DNA from: Semisulcospira habei
Lineage: Eukaryota; Mollusca; Gastropoda; Semisulcospiridae
Assembly (NCBI GenBank): GCA_036245525.1
Contig: BTPG01000004.1
Span: forward strand, 210,498,912 to 210,562,911
Length of the DNA stretch: 64,000 nucleotides
Reading direction: 5' to 3'
Shown: piece by piece, positions 27,222 to 40,300 of the stretch
How the letters are laid out: each line of letters opens with the position of its first letter
How positions within the stretch are numbered: position 1 is the stretch's first letter
Program-made: the position numbers and the translations under genes
Notes under the pieces: generated by a model
What the model was told of the DNA's origin: nothing
The model's database searches: none
The model's input: the letters and a program-made list of their open reading frames with translations, nothing else

Positions 27222-27349
27222 ACAGCCATAGGATTACCACTATGATCAGTTCAGATTAGATCAGTCTACTGACACGCGCTCCATTTTAAGTTCAGTTAAA
27301 CGTGGACTAGACACAGACCTATTGTCCAGACTCACCAGACTCCATTTAA

Positions 27350-27541
27350 CCCCAAGTCCAAATTTTGTAGGTTTTACCTGACGACTATGTACCGGCTGCA
27401 TGAGATGAATCGATCATGAAAATTCAAGGGTAGTGCCAGATTAGCTTGGCGCCTGGTGGCGCCAAGCTAATCTGGCACTACCCTTGAATTATCATGGTTG
27501 ATCCGGCCATCCACTTGTGTAGTGCGTCGGGGCTAAATGGA
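27350..27541. repeat. Palindromic MITE, GGCGCC family (3' flank of B)
   Basis: It is flanked by TTAA at 27346-27349 and 27542-27545. The core arms pair perfectly from AATTCAAGGGTAGTGCCAGA to the tip GGCGCCTGGTGGCGCC. Confidence 0.85.
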
Positions 27542-27894
27542 TTAAAATATGAACACTGAAATCTTTTTGTTACTTCACCGATATCACGTTGACGGTAAAT
27601 GCTAAAAAAAAAAAAAATTTTTAAATAATAAAAAAAAATGTTCAGTCATTCCCGCTTCAGTTTTATTTTATTTTATTTTATTTTATTTTTACAATTTATT
27701 ATTATTATTATTTTCTTAAATTATTTACCGTTTTACCTCCGTGCATTGTATGGTGTAGTGATAAGAGCGGATGTGTTCACGTATGTTTGTATTATTGTTG
27801 TGCTGTTTTAAATAATTACATCAGATTTTACTTGAGATTGTTCATGATTAATGTGTGTGTATTTTAATGTAAACCTTTGTGTATATTTGAGTAA

Positions 27895-28399
27895 AGGCCC
27901 CGCCACACGAGCCGGTTGTGCCCCGATTTTGAAGCCGATTCCGATCCGATTGCGATCGGGTGACGTCAATTATCCGATCCGGTCCCAATCGGCTGGGAAT
28001 CGGGTGTCTAGAACCTGCTCTATTTTCCCGATCCGATTCGGCCCCGTTTGTAAGCTTCAACCAATCAGAGCGCGTCTCGCAAAGCATGTCGTAGTTTGCA
28101 AATGGCGGAACACGCCTGTTGTGATCAGTACCACCGCCGTTGCCGCTGATGTTTCGCACGCCTCTTCCCGAATATGATGCAAAACTGCTGATAATGCAAG
28201 CACATCATCATCACTGTCAAAACTAGCAGTCATTTTGCAGAACAGGTACGACTTTGATCTTCGGTTCAAACCGGTCGGCTAAACAAGTCGGGAAATGTCA
28301 GTGTGGCAGTGCACACGTTTTTTAGTCCGGCCCGATCACCTACCGATTCGAAAACTGATCGGGAATCGGCCTCAAAACCGGGCTCGTGTAGCGGGGCCT
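27895..28399. mobile_element. PIF/Harbinger-like MITE
   Basis: It begins AGGCCCCGCCACACGAGCC and ends GGCTCGTGTAGCGGGGCCT, flanked by TAA at 27892-27894 and 28400-28402. The paralogous flank of copy C (near 49124) is uninterrupted there, giving an empty site. A TWA target and GG-rich ends fit PIF/Harbinger. No transposase is encoded. Confidence 0.85.
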
Positions 28400-28544
28400 T
28401 AACTCAGCCTGTCGGACCACCACTTTAATTGCCCATAGAGGAATTAATACAATTTATTGAATTGAATAGTGACGGGAGCTGGATACCTCAGATGTACCTG
28501 GGGCGTTGGCCTCTCTTCTGAAAGATATAAATAAATAATAATAA

Positions 28545-28670
28545 TGTAAGTTTCTATAGCGCCTACCCAATGCGCAAAGGTCATCGGGCCGACGTCGGCC
28601 CGATGGCCTTTTGCGCGTTGGGTAATCACTACAGTGCTCTAGGCGCTTTGCAAGTTACACTAATAAACTA
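28545..28670. repeat. SINE-like segment interrupted by a palindrome
   Basis: TTTCTATAGCGCCTACC and CTCTAGGCGCTTTGCAAG are the conserved ends of a common molluscan SINE 3' domain. Between them lies a hairpin of about 30-bp arms with tip GGGCCGACGTCGGCCC. A paralogue is at 49270-49395. Confidence 0.6.
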
Positions 28671-29410
28671 CTTAGACAGATATACAGACAGGCAAATTGA
28701 CAAAAATTACAATTGAAAACAAACCTAATGTTACAAACACACCAACACACCAACACCCCCATAGACCCACAGACCCACAGACCCACACACCCAAACACAC
28801 AACACACACACACACGCGCGCGCGCGCGCTCGGTAGTGATAGCGTTCGAACCCAGCTGGTATCAAAATTTGTTTACTCCCCTTTTCGCTGCCCCGTCTTT
28901 GAAATCGCCTACGTGGTGGAGAAATAGACGATACGCCCTAAACGTTTCACGTCTTTTATTTTATCTTCAGTTACCTCATATTGTGTATTATTTACCGTCT
29001 GCCGTCAGGTGAAAATCGTGTAAGAGTGGGTCAGATAGCATTGTGTTGTTGTAAAGGTTTACTGCAAAGGTATTCAAGACCAATCCTTTCACTAGTATGG
29101 TCCATCCACCCTCTGCAATCGGTACTAGCGGTTCTAATGGCTCTGTTTGAGTTATTTTGAGCCTCAAGCAAAAAGCTCTCTGCGCTGTCAGTGAGCAATG
29201 CAGAGGAACACTACCGTTATATGGCAAAAAGCCAATATGTTCATTTCAATGAAAATCGCGCTTTTCACTAAAATAGACATACAACCTTGTGCAATATAGC
29301 ATACAGTCGGTTGGCAGTAAATGCCCTGGAAAAGTGTCTTGTGCCTGGCGACAGGTGTGGAAAACTGGGAGACGCCCTAGGACAAATATGCACCCGTTCT
29401 GGTGACGAAT

Positions 29411-29505
29411 AGACCATGATGGCTCAAGGGTAGTACCAGATTAGTTTGGCGCCTCCGGGGCGCCAAACTAGTAATCTGGCGCTACCCTTGAACAATCATG
29501 GTCTG
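29411..29505. repeat. GGCGCC-family hairpin
   Basis: Arms run from AGACCATGATGGCTCAAGGG to its near complement, with tip GGCGCCTCCGGGGCGCC. It is the paralogue of 50354-50444. Confidence 0.8.
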
Positions 29506-29830
29506 ATCTCTCCCATAGTTCTGTTCGGTATAAACGCCTCTGGCTGTTAGTAGCGTTATCAGGAATTACTTCGCCATAAGCACTACCGACAGACAAAGGG
29601 TTAAGGCCAAAGTAAACAATAATAGGTAATCAACATGACTTATAACCGTCGAGTGATTCCCCTTGATTGGCATCTGTATTCTGATGGTAGTGTTGTAAAG
29701 AGAAGAAACAAAACAAAGCAAAGCAAAACAAAAACAAAGCAAAGCAAAACAAAACAAAGCAAAACAGGGGCCTTTTTTGTCAGGTTGAAGGTTCCAAACA
29801 AGAACTTGAAACCCTCACCCCCCCCCCCTC

Positions 29831-29833
<3 letters not shown>

Positions 29834-29907
<74 letters not shown>
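29834..29907. repeat. (CA)n microsatellite
   Basis: About 37 CA units preceded by a C-run. Confidence 0.95.
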
Positions 29908-29909
<2 letters not shown>

Positions 29910-30484
29910 GAAGTAACTGATCCGCCCCTATGCTACCTCTATGCTATCCGCTCCTGCTGTGTATGTTTACTTATATACATTGATGCACATTCGTAAGCAG
30001 ATTAACCCCAACAATTACACTACCCTCACAGAACAAAAGAACTAAACACAGCCGTAACCTCAACGCACACTCTCGGATCGCACTGCGAACGCGAGAACAG
30101 AACTTCTAACGCGTTAACATCCCTAGAAATGAAAACGACCCAACGACGGCCACACAATAGCGAGAACTAACAGTCTCCGACCTATCTAAAGACTGGGTGG
30201 TGAGCGGCATTTCTGTCTGCAACAGAACTATGCCGTCTCTGGCCAACCCGACTGGTGGGCCAAACCCGCGGATCGCTCCTTCTACCCGTTCCGGCAATGC
30301 CACAGCCCTTTTGATCACGCTCACGCTTGCTCTGAGCTTTCTTCGCGACTCAGTGATGCGACTGCACCGCGAGCTCGAGGAACATGAGCTCGTTTAGTCG
30401 CCCCGAACATACCGATGACTGGCTGCACACCCTTCATGTTACCGAGAACTAATTCAACCACTGGCTCGTCGATGACACAAGAAA

Positions 30485-32173
30485 TCAGATCACCTGAGAA
30501 AAACTCCGTATCTTGGCCAAAGAAAAAGATTCTACCTTCCCTCCGAACGAAATCACGTTCTGCGTCTTCCCCGTGAACTGATCCTCCCTAACGAGGCTAC
30601 GTCTGACCCCTGCGATCGTTGTACCTGAGTCACGGAGAACATAAACGAGACTTCCGTTGACAACACCGTCCACCAGCGGTAGGCAACCACCTCCGTCAGC
30701 TGAACACACTCCGCCCAGTTGTGGTTCCTCTCCGACTGGCACTGCAAAGCTGGCTATGTGAGTGGGCTGCTCCGCCCCCCTCCACCATACCAGGACTGTT
30801 AGGACATTGATGAGCCAGATGGCCGCACCCCTGACAGGTGAAACACTAAGTGCCTGAACTACTGTTAAGACAGTCACGACTGAAATGCCCGTACTCATAA
30901 CACGCGAAACGCTGAGTGTCCGGAGTAGCAATTCGACCACGTCCGTACCCACGCCCAGATTTCTCTCCTCGTGCGTAAGGATCGCGACCGCCACTGTTGT
31001 TACCTCTATCCCCACGTCGTAAACGGAAAGTACCTCTACCGTTAAACAGTTGGACCCCACGCAAGGTATTGACGCCCCGATATCCCTCAGCGTCTAAGCG
31101 GCGACCAACCCGACTGGCGGCGACTCACTCTTACGCGCTAGGTTTTTCGTCGGGTGCCGCGCGAGCCGAAAAGCCTCCGCGTTCTAAACTAGCTCCTCAG
31201 TACTCTTCAGGTTACGTTCCCTCAAGAACACAGCAAGATCCTTGGAAACGCTACCAAAGAACTGTTCCACCAACACGAGATCAAATAATGCCTCGTACGT
31301 GTGGTCGATCTTGGACAGTTCGACCCAAAGTACGAGCAAGTGAGACAACCGCTTGCCAAACGACAAAAACGATTCCCCTGTCTCAGGCCGACAAGCTCTC
31401 AAGCGTTCCCTGAATCTCTCCGCACTGCACTGGAACTTCTGCAATACACTCCTTCAAAGTATCATAATCTACGTTCCCCGAAACGTTCAAGCTATGGAAA
31501 AGACTCAAGGCCTGACCTTCTAGCACCGATGAAAGCAAAACGGGCCAGTTGGCGGCTGGCCAACTCAATGCCTGCGCATGAGCCTCAAAGCGACACAGAA
31601 AAGCGTCAATGGAGTCCACAGACTCCTTAAACATAAGTAGTCTAGGGAAATTACGTATACCCCGACCTACCGAATCACTATCTGGAGGTGCCCTAGAACC
31701 CGCTTCTCGAGCCAACTGCAGCTGCAACTCCCTATCCTTTCTTTCTCTCTCTGAAATTCTAGCTCCCTCCCGTCTTTCTATCTCTGAAATTCTAATTTTC
31801 TCTCCTTCAAGGCTTGTTCCTTTTCTCTCAGGGCTTGTTCTTTCTCGGCTTTCTCTCTCTGAAGCACTTTTCTATCTCTGAAATTCTAATTTTCTCTCCT
31901 TCAAGGCTTGTTCCTTTTCTCTCAGGGCTTGTTCTTTCTCGGCTTTCTCTCTCTGAAGCACTTTTCTATCTCTGAAATTCTAATTTTCTCTCCTTCAAGG
32001 CTTGTTCCTTTTCTCTCAGGGCTTGTTATTTCTCGGCGTTCTCTCTCTGAAGCACCTTTTCTTTCTCCCTGTCTCCCTATCCTTACATTTCTCAACGTAA
32101 TCAAAAAGTTGCTCCTCCTTAAGACCCAACCTTTCCCCTTGTTTAATATACCCTCGACCTGGTCCGACTCCAT
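30485..32173 (-). pseudogene. Gag-protease remnant of decayed LTR element
   Basis: Reading leftward: an N-terminal MESDQVEGILNKG followed by a charged Glu/Arg-rich stretch; a gag core in two overlapping frames (IDAFLCRFEAHAQALSW; LVLVEQFFGSVSKDLAVFLR); a zinc knuckle CYEYGHFSRDC in which one cysteine has become Tyr; then a protease-like VLRDSGTTIAGV. Order and wording match the gag-protease of 54885-57602. Several frameshifts and a lost knuckle cysteine make it inactive. Confidence 0.7.
31783..32064. repeat. 94-bp tandem repeat in gag
   Basis: Three units start TCTGAAATTCTAATTTTCTC at 31783, 31877 and 31971. On the minus strand they encode Lys/Glu/Arg-rich coiled coil. The unit is not a multiple of three, so each repeat shifts frame. 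Confidence 0.85.
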
Positions 32174-33823
32174 ATTTACAACAACCTCAAAAAATGTGAA
32201 AAAACGTAAAAGTACAAAAACACAAACAAATCAACGGCAAGAACTTAAAAGAAGGCCCACAGAAATACCAACAACCTATGCACAAGAAACAGTGACTTAC
32301 TTGAAAGACGTCCAGATGTAACGGAAAAAAAAACGATAGACCGCAGAGCAAGGAAAAAGAATACTACAAGCTATACAAAAGGAAGAAACAAGAACTAGCT
32401 CCTCGTAAGATCCAGAAACTACATAAACAAAGAATCTTACCCCCTAGAATCGGAGAGGGGAACTAACACAAACAAACCAACCACACAGCAATCAAATCTT
32501 ATCCTGAATCCTCTACCTAACACCTTCGGCCCTCTACTCTAACCTACCGCTAGAAAAAAATACAGGGTCACCACTGTAGCGCACGCAGACTTGCCCCAGA
32601 CGCACTTACAGACTTTAGCACAACAGGCGCATACTGACTCAGTCGGGCACATTCACGCGGTAAAACTCAACACACTAGCTCTTTCTTCTACGGGCCTTTA
32701 TATATATATATATATATAAAACAACGAAAACACTATCAAAATTATGTACAACACCCCTTCTCACTATAAGCACATCACCACCGCATACACGTACACAATG
32801 TAAACGCCAGGCTAGGTAATTGTCTCTCACAATCCAACCTGTTTGCTGGTGTTCTCGCTTGGTAACGTTCTGTCCTTTCACGTCTAGGAGTGTAAGTCTT
32901 TCGTCGCACGCTTCCGAATCGTCCCGTTTCTCGTACCGTGGACGTTCTCTGGACTCGCTCCGTAGCGCAGTCCCGGCTGACCCGGGTGTCTCGGCACCGG
33001 TCGCTCACTCCCTGAGTGAAGAGATGACCTCACAGCAGGTCCTTCGGCGGTAGCCTCTGTTGACTGACGTCTCGGCGTCCGTCGCTCCGCTCCCGACAAG
33101 CACTCTGTACAATTAAGTTCTAATATCATAACACATGCTAAACACACACATATTGGATGATGTGAGATGCATTACGTAACCTGGCTGATACACATAACTC
33201 ACACGTTCATTCACACACACACACGTGCTTCATAACCCGAACTACGTTCGTAACACCCCATAACTCTGTCACTACATTGAAACAAACTATAATCTAACAC
33301 TCGACATACATTTTTCATACATTAGAAAAGACTATACTTAACCACGTACTACCTTCATAACGACTTAGGCATACACACCTCGCATTCCTTAGTTATCCAT
33401 CTCGGTAAATAACCACATAGGAAAAACACCGGTTACCTCAACGAATTCCAAACCCACATAACTGAACCAGACCAGTCAACGCTACACAACCGATTTACCT
33501 CTTACTAACGCATACATCTTTAACTCAGTAACCATCAATAATACATATAAAAACATACCTGAATTCTAGATTTTAGAGTCTTGGAATACGGCCAGTGTAT
33601 CTGACACACATCCGTCCTTACTGACAGGATAGCCCGCACTGACTATTTAGACCTCTGATAGACTGAGCTCTCGCTAAAATCCACATGCAAAACGTTTCAA
33701 TACGATTTCACGTGGGCCTCGTGCCCACACGGAATATCCGTCACAAGGCAAACCGCTGACAAAACCCTACCATACAAAAACCCTCTGTGTGAACCCTATG
33801 CGATGCGTGAGCATAGAGTTTCA

Positions 33824-33953
<130 letters not shown>

Positions 33954-34105
33954 CATACAAACACACGCTTGGTGCCAAAAAGGTTTGCGTTGATAGACGT
34001 GACGTCATTTTTATCTCGTTACTTCTTTGCCAGAATTTCTGCCTCGCACGCAAAAAAACGTCATGTGCATGCTCCGGAGTGAACTCCGACGAGCCCAATT
34101 TCAAA

Positions 34106-34133
34106 GTTGTTCCTATTTTTAAATAGGAACAAC
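34106..34133. repeat. Small palindrome
   Basis: GTTGTTCCTA pairs with TAGGAACAAC around an A/T centre. Confidence 0.7.
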
Positions 34134-34388
34134 AAACAAGGTTAACTCAAATGAGATAAACCTGACATAACATTGGAAAAAAGATAGTAGATCAACAGAT
34201 TAGCTCGACGACCCGATGGCACCATCACCGCAACACGTGCGTAGTCTCCCATGTCTTGAACACAAAGGTCGAAGTGTAGGTAATTGTTTACCAGCCAGTA
34301 TAAACTGCCTGTCATAGTCTAGTCCTAACGGCTTTGTTTTAGATGTTTCCAGCCCCACGCAACAATCACGATGAGTTAGCCTTTTGGT

Positions 34389-34454
34389 TGTCGGTAGCGG
34401 TTTTTGTCGCAATGATTCCTACAGGAATCATCGCGACTAAAACCACTACCGACA
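34389..34454. repeat. Palindromic element, CGGTAGCGG family
   Basis: Arms from TGTCGGTAGCGGTTTTTGTC to its near complement, with tip GATTCCTACAGGAATC. Relatives: 4627, 25234, 48382 and the minimal form at 615. Confidence 0.8.
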
Positions 34455-34531
34455 CACAAACGTCTCAACGCTTTTGTCTGCCACGAAGGTGATTTCAAAG
34501 ACAGGGCGCCGAAAAGAGGCCTGTACAAATT

Positions 34532-34604
34532 TTGACCTCAGCGGGGTTCGAACCCACGACCTTTTGGTCGAGAGTCGAACGCTCTACCACCGCCACCCAG
34601 CTCC
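34532..34604 (-). repeat. tRNA-derived SINE head
   Basis: On the minus strand TGGCGGTGGTAGAGCG resembles an A box and GGTTCGAACCC is a B box, spaced as in a tRNA. The acceptor-stem ends do not pair, so it is read as the promoter head of a SINE or a tRNA pseudogene, not a working tRNA gene. Confidence 0.65.
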
Positions 34605-34894
34605 AAAAATGGTCAGTGCACAACGCAAAGGGACAGTTGGTTGGTAATTGCTGGATTGGACAAGTTTTGAACACTTGGCGGCATGTCCGGCATGCCCGGC
34701 TTGACCCAGTTAGTAAGGTCCTCGGGTCGTCGTCGGCCGCAGTGGTCCCGCGAAATAGGGAAAAAGAACACACTGACAAATTACGTAATGGGATTAACCC
34801 AAAATGTTACGATGATGATCACGAAAACGATAAGGACTCTTATGTTACTGCCATTTGTCGTGGGGCATTGGAATATAGCTCGATGTTGTTTACA

Positions 34895-35082
<188 letters not shown>

Positions 35083-35164
35083 ACACTATCTCGGCAAATA
35101 TCACGATTGTATACTCATGTTTTCACCCCATTTTTTGTTTATTCACCGTCACGACCACAACTGG

Positions 35165-35170
35165 TATAAG
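35165..35170 (+). promoter_or_regulatory. TATA box of gene copy C
   Basis: TATAAG lies 68 bp before the ATG, in the block conserved with copy B (GCAGAGGACGAAGCTGCGAC follows). The upstream ATG of copy B is absent here. Confidence 0.7.
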
Positions 35171-35232
35171 ACCAGACCGCAGAGGACGAAGCTGCGACTA
35201 TTCCAGACAGACAGTAATCTTGTCACCTCATC

Positions 35233-35277
35233 ATGCTGAAGTTTCTACTGCTCGCTGCTATCGCCACTGTGGCTCTG
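35233..35277 (+). CDS. Secreted small protein, copy C, exon 1 (signal peptide)
   Basis: It encodes MLKFLLLAAIATVAL and ends at GTAAGT in phase 0. It is the same signal-peptide exon as copy B with three substitutions in the hydrophobic core. The next exon of this copy is 10.5 kb away, because two LINEs and other sequence lie in intron 1. Confidence 0.8.
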
Positions 35278-35879
35278 GTAAGTCTTTTTTTTTTTTTTTT
35301 ATTTGTATTCTTGCAAATTTATTATGCTATAAAAGTGGAGTGTTCGAATACTATCATTTCTAGACAGACCTTGCGGCTGACACTTCTGCAACTGTTTGAT
35401 GCATAGCCACCGAGCGCGGAACGTGCTATAAGATTTGTTACGTCACACTTTCACTTCACTGTGTTGTTATTCTCGCGGGCTGCAGCAAAATTAGATCATC
35501 GGTCGATAGAGTCCGTGGGCCAGCCAACCCCCCCACCCCCCACCCCCCCCCCCCCCACACCCCCATCCCCTGAGGAAATTTATGAGATGGTCATTTCTGT
35601 CATCCTTGACCTCTATGCTATCGGATTCCGGTTGTCTGCCGGTGATCATCCTCTGGATGTGGCCGTGGTGCATGTATATGTGTAGGTACTACCGACAACA
35701 GTGTTTTGCGAACGTTTCCGCGTTACGGGCTCCCCTAATAAATAACCTTGGCTTTACCGACCAAAAATTTCATTAATGTCAGTTTTCTAAGGGACATTCA
35801 GATATATTTTCACCGAAAACAACAACTGTTTTGGAGGAAAAAAAGTTACCCCATTGCGGGAGAACTTTTGTGACAGAAT

Positions 35880-37310
35880 GGACTCAGTGTTAACAGGTGA
35901 GACGTCCCCTCAGGAAGCGCCGTGGACATCACCATTGACCGCCATACAAAATCCTACGGTGGCATAGATGGATTCAGCATATATTATGCAGCCTACCCAC
36001 AGATCGTGCACCACAATGCATTCCAGAGGCAATCATCACTAGGCGGCCTTAGCAGGGAGATGGACAGTCAAGACAGCATTTCGTACAAGGTCCTCATATC
36101 TTGAAAGGTTGCATAAAAGGAGAAGGACATTTAGAGTCATCCAGGTTATTGGCAACTTCATTAACTCATTTTAAGTTGAGAACAAGGATGTCCTGTATTG
36201 CATCCAGCATCACAGGACAGAATATCTGCACGTGGATGACGCTGGAGAAGGATCTATGGGCACCTTCATGCAGGAAGGATTGACTAACAAAACGCTTCAA
36301 TGCAACAATCAAGAAACTGAACCCCATGACATTTTTCAAAGCTGTCAAGACGGCAGCAGTCACAGGGCAGTCAAAGAAATCAAAACATGTCATGGCGAAG
36401 AGGAATGTCCTTGGTCAGCGTGTTCTTCTTGCAGTTAATCATCACGTCAGCCTGGAGAGAGCACTCAGTTTACAGCTAGGTCCCAGTACCCTGCCCCCTT
36501 GCGGGAGATGGAGCACCCGCAAAGACTGACGTGTCACAGCGTTTACACTATCTGGGAGGTCAGAGGAGATCTTCTGACAACAGAGAGATTCAGTCAAAGA
36601 CAACATCATCGATGGCAATGCTTTGTTCCACAAACAGATAGCTCCACCCCCCCCCCCCACCCCCTTCCCCCCCCCCCCACCGACCCACCCACCAAACCAC
36701 CCTCCCCCAAGCACACTAGCCAGTTTGAGCAGATTCCAAAGGAACCACGGGGAGACTTTGTAACAGATTCCTACCACCCACTTTAGGTGAAGAGTGTTGA
36801 GAGAGTGAGGAGGGGTTCCACTTCCGTTCACTTGATAAAATGAACCCCCACAAAGTTCCAAGAAAATTGGAAGCCTGCGTGTCTAATGACCAATTAAACA
36901 AAACAAAAACAAACAAACAACAACGACAACAACAACAAAAACTTTACAAATTCATTTCTGAAAAAAAATGGCAAAAGGACATCAAGAAACATAGGTACGA
37001 GAAGTTTCTGAAACGCTTCAGCACCAACCAGAGGCAGTTGGTTACATGCTACGAAGGGGTCTGCTGCCTCCTGGCAGGAATTCCGTCAGGATGCACATCA
37101 AGAGAGTAAATTACCACAGTATCATAATGGAACCACGCGGACAAAATTACCCACTGCCATCCCTCACCAGATACACATTGGTGGGAATTTACAGTGAGTA
37201 AACTGAAGCTCAGTTGGATGGATGCTGACCTGATGCCACAGGAACTTGCTGATGTATTAACCCATATCATACTGAGACTAAAAGCTTCAAATTTGTACAC
37301 TGCCATACGC
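35880..37310 (+). pseudogene. Decayed coding relic of unknown repeat family
   Basis: Overlapping short frames in all three registers read like pieces of one lost protein, for example NIKTLNPMTF-type text followed by ADVLTHIILRLKA near the end. Part resembles an uncharacterised protein common in mollusc and cnidarian genomes (a stretch with LGPS after VSLERALS). C-rich runs near 36645-36680 interrupt it. Function unknown. Confidence 0.3.
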
Positions 37311-37329
37311 AAGCTACATTATAGTATTT

Positions 37330-40300
37330 CGGCTTGGCTTGACTTCGCGAACGAAGATTTTATAGGAGTTGCCCACGACGTCTGCAGGCTTGTTCGTGGC
37401 TGCGGAGGCCAATCCGAGACAGGCAGGTTCGACCGCAGTGGCTGCAGGGGAAGGTATGGCCAGGGTTCTGAGCTGCGGCATCTCTGTTTTTTCTCCTGAG
37501 CCGCTTGTCCTTAAGGCTAGCTCTGTGAGAGTCCTCAAAGGAGACAGCTGCCTTGTAAACGGTGGAGCGCCAGGTGTCACGGTCCGCAGCAAGCGAAGAC
37601 CACTGGTGGTGGTCGATTTGGCAGGCACTAAGTGACTTCTTGAGACAGTCTTTGTATCTCTTCTTTGGTGCCCCTCTGTCACGGTGTCCAGTAGCAAGCT
37701 CGCCGAACAGGGTAATCTTTGGTAGGCGATGATCCTCCATCCTGGAGACGTGCCCCGCCCAGCGGAGCTGTGTCCGCAGCAGCAAAGCCTCGATGCTCAC
37801 AGTTTCAGCCTGTTCAAGGACCTCGACGTTGGTGACATAGTCACTCCAGTGAATGCCCAGGATGGTGCGCAGGCAGCGCTGGTGGAAGCGTTCGAGGAGT
37901 CGTAGTTGGCTGCGGTAGAGGGCCCAGGACTCGGAACCATACAGCAGGGTGGTGAGGACCACAGCTCTGTACACGCTGATCTTGGTGCCTGTTTTCAGCT
38001 GTTGATTGTGCCACACCCGCTTGAAAAGTCGCCCGAAAGCGCTGTTCGCTTTTGCCAGCCTGCTGTCAAGCTCCTTGTCCAGCTTGGCGTCCGACGTGAT
38101 AATGCAGCCAAGGTAAGTAAACTGGTGCACTGACTTTAGTTCAGACTCGCCAATGGTGATGTGAGGAGGGCGATACACTGTCTTGGGTGCCGGCTGATGG
38201 AGGACCTCTGTCTTTTTCAGACTGACCTCGAGTCCAAAGAGCTGGGCAGCATCTGCGAAGCAAGACGTGATGCGCTGCAGGGCTTTCTCTGTGTGTGCCA
38301 CGAGGGCAGCATCATCAGCAAAAAGCAGCTCACGAATCAGTTGGTCTAGGGTTTTCGTGTGGGCCTGCAGTCGTCTGAGGTTGAACAGGCTGCCATCGAG
38401 ACGATACCTGATGTACACTGCATCGTCATCATCGAGGTCCACTGTGGCCTGCTTCAACATCATGCTAAAAAAGATGGTGAAGAGGGTCGGTGCCAGCACG
38501 CAGCCCTGCTTTACGCCGTTGAGAATGGGGAATGGTTCTGAGAGGTCATTGTTGAGTCTGACCTGGCCCTGCTGGTCCTCGTGTAGCTGGACAATCATGT
38601 TGAGGAACTTTGGGGGACAGCCAAGTCGCTCCAGGATCTGCCACATGCCTTGCCTGCTCACAGTGTCGAACGCTTTTGTTAGGTCGACAAACGTTACGTA
38701 CAGCCCTTTGTTCTGCTCGCGGCACTTCTCCTGTAGCTGTCTCAGCACGAAGACCATATCGGTGGTGCTCCTGTTTGCTCTGAAGCCACACTGGCCCTCT
38801 GGGAGTTGGTCTTCAGCGATGGCAGGTACCAGCCGATTCAGGAGCAGCCTTGCAAGGATTTTCCCAGCAATGGACAGCAGGGTAATTCCCCGATAGTTGG
38901 AACAGTCAGACTTCTCGCCTTTGTTCTTGTACAGGGTGATAACGACTGCATTACGGAGATCTTTTGGTAGTGTTCCTTCCTCCCAGCAGCAGAGAAAGAG
39001 GTCATGGAGCTTGTTGTGCAGTGCTGTGCCTCCATGTTTCCAGATCTCTGGCGGTATTCCATCAATGCCTGCTGCTTTGCCACTCTTGAGCTGGTGGATG
39101 GCTGTGAGGGTCTCTTCAGCGGTGGGCGGTTCGTCCAATTCAACCTTTACTGGGAGGTGTGGGATTTGTAGGACGACTGCTTCTTGAACAGTGCGCTCAG
39201 CGCTGAAGAGGCTCTGAAAGTATTCTGACCAGCGGTTCAAGATGGAGGTATTATCTGTGAGGAGTGCCTGGCCATCAGCGCTTCGCAGGGGACTTTGTAC
39301 CAGGTGCCTGGGGCCATACACTGCTTTCAGTGCTTCGTAGAAGCCCCTGTAGTCACCATTGTCAGCGCAAAGCTGGGTCCTCTGTGCAAGTCTGGTCCAC
39401 CACTCATTCTGGAGATCTCTGAGCTTGCGCTGGAGACTGCTGCAGACGAGGCGGAAGGCAGACTTCTTCACAGGGCAGGAAGGCTGGGCTAGGTGGGCCT
39501 GATGGGCGGCTCTTTTTTTTGCTAGGTGTTCCTGGATCTCTACATCGTTTTCGTCAAACCAGTCTTTGTTCTTCTTTCTGGCGAAACCCAAGACTTCTGC
39601 AGAGGATTTTGCAATAGCAGTTTTCAGTTGTTCCCAAAGTGTTTCAGGGGAGGAGTCTACTGGGTGCGCTGTGTCTTTGAGCCTGCGCTGTAAATCTGTC
39701 TGAAAGGCAGCTTTCACATCGTCACGCTGAAGGCTGGCAACATCAAGCTTTTTCTTGGGGGGCCCCCATTTCTTGGGTTTTGGCTTGAAGTGGAGCCTGA
39801 GTTTGCAGCGGACAAGGCGGTGGTCAGTGTGGCACTCTGCGCTGGGCATCACTCTGGTGAGGAGTACGTCACTGCGGTCCCTCTGACGCACTAGGACATA
39901 GTCGATAAGGTGCCAGTGTTTGGAGCGAGGATGCATCCAGGTGGTCTTTCGACTGTCCTTTTGCTGAAAAGTAGTGTTGGTGATGACAAGTTGCTGCTCC
40001 GCACAGAACTCCAACAGTAGGCGGCCATTGTCATTGCAGTTCCCCACGCCATGCTTGCCGAGGACTCCTTTCCAGGCTTCAGAGTCCTGGCCCACTCTGG
40101 CGTTGAAGTCGCCAAGGATGATGACTTTGTCGTCTGCAGGGGTACTCTGTAGGAGGCTGCGCAGGTCAGTGTAAAACTTGTCCTTTTCAGCAGGCTCTGC
40201 CAGGAGGGTTGGGGAGTACACACTGAGAAGGGTGACGTGTTGCTGGTGTCTCAGTGGGAGGCGCATGGACATGATGCGGTCTGAGTGGCCCGTTGGTAGG

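Larger units (their letters stand above)
27222..30000 (+). other. 3' flank of gene copy B, second part
   Basis: It continues the paralogy with copy C (48430-51095): MITE, TTTTA-rich run, SINE-like segment, hairpin and CA tract in the same order. No gene is seen. Confidence 0.75.
30060..33260 (-). mobile_element. Decayed LTR retrotransposon (gag-protease remnant)
   Basis: The minus strand reads gag then protease. A sequence starting TGTAGCGC at 32570 probably marks the inner edge of the 5' LTR, followed on the minus strand by a primer-site-like TGGTGACCC. No matching 3' LTR is found, so the left part is lost. The right limit is a guess. It is related to, but distinct from, the complete element at 53698-58938. 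Confidence 0.6.

Noticed and set aside
34532..34604. Functional tRNA gene
   Set aside because: A and B boxes are present but the acceptor stem does not pair; better read as a SINE head or tRNA pseudogene.
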